From Candidatus Gastranaerophilales bacterium (GTDB lineage: Bacteria; Cyanobacteriota; Vampirovibrionia; Gastranaerophilales; Gastranaerophilaceae), in the NCBI GenBank assembly GCA_947628355.1, contig CANQZO010000101.1, positions 1 through 7,059 of the forward strand: 7,059 nucleotides of DNA, read 5' to 3'. The first letter of the stretch is position 1, and each line of letters starts with the position of its first letter. Below the pieces are notes generated by a model. It saw only the letters and a program-made list of their open reading frames with translations. It did no database searches and was not told where the DNA came from. Positions 5,561 to 7,059 of the stretch are shown here, piece after piece. Both the position numbers and the translations under genes were made by a program.

Positions 5561-6889
5561 ATGAAAATAACTAATTTTTCGCTAAAAATCCCAAAAGATG
5601 CAGGCTGGCTTCTTCCGGGGTTGGAAATAAAAAGATGGTTTATACTTATAATCACAGGTGCCGTACTGGCTACAATAGGTTTGTGTATAATTACTAACCT
5701 GCGTCCCATTTATTCGTTAATAAATTTGATTATGAGATTTACCCAAACACTGCCGCCTCAAATAATAGGCTGGTTTCTTATTATTACGGGTGCGCTTGCT
5801 TTTAGTATCGGCTGGTTAAAAACAAATTATTCGATACTTGATGTTAACACGGACAGAAACAGACACGCTGTTTTAGAGGATTTATACAGAAGAAGAAAAT
5901 TAAACAGAGGCCCTAAAATAGTTGCAATTGGCGGAGGAACAGGGCTTTCCACAATGCTTAAAGGCATAAAAAAAATCACTAATAACATAACTGCAATTGT
6001 AACCGTTGGCGATGACGGCGGTAGTTCGGGAAAATTAAGAGAAGAATTAGGTGTTCTTCCCCCCGGTGACATAAGAAGCTGTATTGCAGCTTTAGCAGAT
6101 GACGAAGACCTTGTTACTAAATTATTTCAATTCAGATTTAAAGAATGTGCGGGATTATCGGGACACAGTTTCGGTAACCTTTTTATTACCGCAATGTGTG
6201 CAATTACAGGCAACATGGTTAATGCGGTTAAAGAATCATCAAATATTCTCTCTATCAGAGGCAGAGTTTTACCTTCTACTCTTGATGATATGCGTCTTGT
6301 AGCTGAAATGGAAGACGGCTCAATTATTAAAGGCGAATCAAATATCCCTGAATCCGGCAAAAAAATAAAAAGACTATTCACCGAACCAGGCAACTGCAAA
6401 CCGCTTGAAGATGCTATAACCGCCATCCACGATGCCGATTTAATAATTTTAGGCCCCGGCAGCCTTTACACAAGTGTTATTCCTAACCTTTTAATAAACG
6501 ATATTTCTAAAGCAGTAAATGACGCAAAAGCTAAAAAAATATATGTTTGCAATATTATGACACAACCGGGAGAAACTGACGGATTTAGTGTTTCTGACCA
6601 CTTAAAAACACTTATTAACCACGCAAAATACAATAAAATCATTGACGCAGTGCTTGTTAATACAAAATTAAGCGAAGAACTTATTGCACCGTATAAAAAT
6701 GCAGGCTCCGAACCTGTTATTGTTGATAAAGATGAAATCAGCAAAATGGGAATTGAGGTTGTACAAAAGAATTTAATTGAAGATAAAAGGTTTGAAGACG
6801 GACACTCATCTTTCGTCAGACACTCACCGGGCAGACTTGCACGCATAATTTATTACTGGTATCGGAAAAAAGAAAAGGATAAAAACTAA
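5561..6889 (+). CDS. yvcK: YvcK/CofD-like protein with N-terminal membrane anchor
   Basis: This 442-residue protein is related to YvcK, a regulator needed for growth on gluconeogenic substrates and for cell-wall synthesis, known in other bacteria to bind UDP-sugars. Two hydrophobic helices at about 26-46 and 68-87 form a membrane anchor, introduced by LLPGLEIKRW (17-26). A linker follows (88-117). The cytoplasmic domain starts at IVAIGGGTGLST (120-131) and carries GDDGGSSGKLR (150-160), PPGDIR (167-172), GHSFGN (201-206) and LGPGSLYTS (297-305), all typical of the family. The short Bacillus form (about 317 residues) lacks the anchor, while anchored forms are familiar from Cyanobacteria and some Clostridia. 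The start lies one base after the pxpA stop behind a weak AGGGTGGG ribosome binding site, and the stop overlaps the panB start by one base. CofD, the related lactyltransferase of F420 synthesis, is unlikely given the anchor and YvcK motifs. Confidence 0.93.
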   Translation: MKITNFSLKIPKDAGWLLPGLEIKRWFILIITGAVLATIGLCIITNLRPIYSLINLIMRFTQTLPPQIIGWFLIITGALAFSIGWLKTNYSILDVNTDRNRHAVLEDLYRRRKLNRGPKIVAIGGGTGLSTMLKGIKKITNNITAIVTVGDDGGSSGKLREELGVLPPGDIRSCIAALADDEDLVTKLFQFRFKECAGLSGHSFGNLFITAMCAITGNMVNAVKESSNILSIRGRVLPSTLDDMRLVAEMEDGSIIKGESNIPESGKKIKRLFTEPGNCKPLEDAITAIHDADLIILGPGSLYTSVIPNLLINDISKAVNDAKAKKIYVCNIMTQPGETDGFSVSDHLKTLINHAKYNKIIDAVLVNTKLSEELIAPYKNAGSEPVIVDKDEISKMGIEVVQKNLIEDKRFEDGHSSFVRHSPGRLARIIYYWYRKKEKDKN

Positions 6890-7059
6890 TGTCTGAAAAA
6901 ATAAAGCCGATTACAATTAAAACATTTCAAAAAATGAAACAATCGGGCGAGAAAATTTCAATGCTGACTGCTTATGACTGCTCAACAGCTTCGTACCTTG
7001 ATGAAAGCGGGATTGACTCAATCTTAGTCGGCGACTCACTCGGTATGACAGTATTAGGC
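6889..7059 (+). CDS. panB: PanB, ketopantoate hydroxymethyltransferase, 5' part
   Basis: The first 57 codons of 3-methyl-2-oxobutanoate hydroxymethyltransferase are present; the rest lies past the right edge. The enzyme adds a hydroxymethyl group from 5,10-methylene-tetrahydrofolate to 2-oxoisovalerate, the first step of pantothenate and coenzyme A synthesis. ISMLTAYDCSTASYLDE (23-39) and ILVGDSLGMTVLG (45-57) match the family N-terminus. Asp49 and Ser50 in VGDS correspond to the metal and substrate-binding positions known in E. coli PanB (Asp45, Ser46). The ATG at 6889 shares one base with the yvcK stop (TAATG) and follows AAAAGGAT by about 8 nt, so translation is likely coupled. The family is clear even from this fragment; panC and panD are not visible. 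Confidence 0.93.
   Translation, partial: MSEKIKPITIKTFQKMKQSGEKISMLTAYDCSTASYLDESGIDSILVGDSLGMTVLG

Noticed and set aside
5827..6846. Several open frames on either strand within yvcK
   Set aside because: All lie inside the strongly supported yvcK gene and match no family; they are shadows.
1..7059. CRISPR array, tRNA, transposon, toxin-antitoxin or defence system
   Set aside because: I looked for spaced direct repeats, cloverleaf-like sequence, transposase or integrase motifs and small paired genes, and saw none.

Overview
The window is AT-rich with short intergenic gaps. It reads as an ordinary bacterial chromosome segment with flagellar and central-metabolism genes. The lineage is inferred, not proven. 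Three things suggest a non-photosynthetic relative of Cyanobacteria, the gut Melainabacteria/Vampirovibrionia (Candidatus Gastranaerophilales): low-GC codon use, a YvcK protein with a two-helix N-terminal membrane anchor, and two proteins that start M-[K/R]-I-N followed by a low-complexity tail with a Phe-Gly motif. A low-GC Firmicute cannot be excluded from sequence reading alone.

Layout. 1-390 (-): 5' part of an unrecognised gene that runs off the left edge. 486-1085 (-): beta-carbonic anhydrase-like protein whose usual zinc-binding His is Tyr. 1179-1838 (+): LUD-domain (LutC/DUF162-like) protein, divergent from the carbonic anhydrase gene. 1835-2527 (-): GNAT acetyltransferase, convergent with the LUD gene and overlapping it by 4 bp. 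A clear intrinsic terminator at about 2575-2606 ends a minus-strand flagellar cluster read in the order fliJ (4587-4114), fliK-like (4104-3490) and a FlgE/F/G-family rod/hook gene (3490-2654). A 198-bp divergent intergenic region (4588-4785) separates this cluster from a plus-strand operon: pxpA-like LamB/YcsF (4786-5559), yvcK (5561-6889) and panB (6889 to the right edge).

How the genes work together. The flagellar trio fits one transcript: an export-apparatus accessory protein, a putative hook-length/substrate-switch protein and an axial protein, with a 9-nt gap and a 1-nt overlap suggesting translational coupling. The plus-strand operon joins a putative amide-hydrolysis protein, a UDP-sugar-binding regulator of carbon/cell-wall metabolism and the first enzyme of pantothenate synthesis. 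The link looks like packing of housekeeping genes more than one pathway.

I found no tRNA, rRNA, CRISPR array, insertion sequence, phage gene or recognisable defence system. The points most worth a second look are the zinc-ligand change in the carbonic anhydrase, the altered active-site motifs in the orphan PxpA homologue, the reduced FliK-like protein, and a terminator hairpin that seems to lie inside the convergent acetyltransferase gene.
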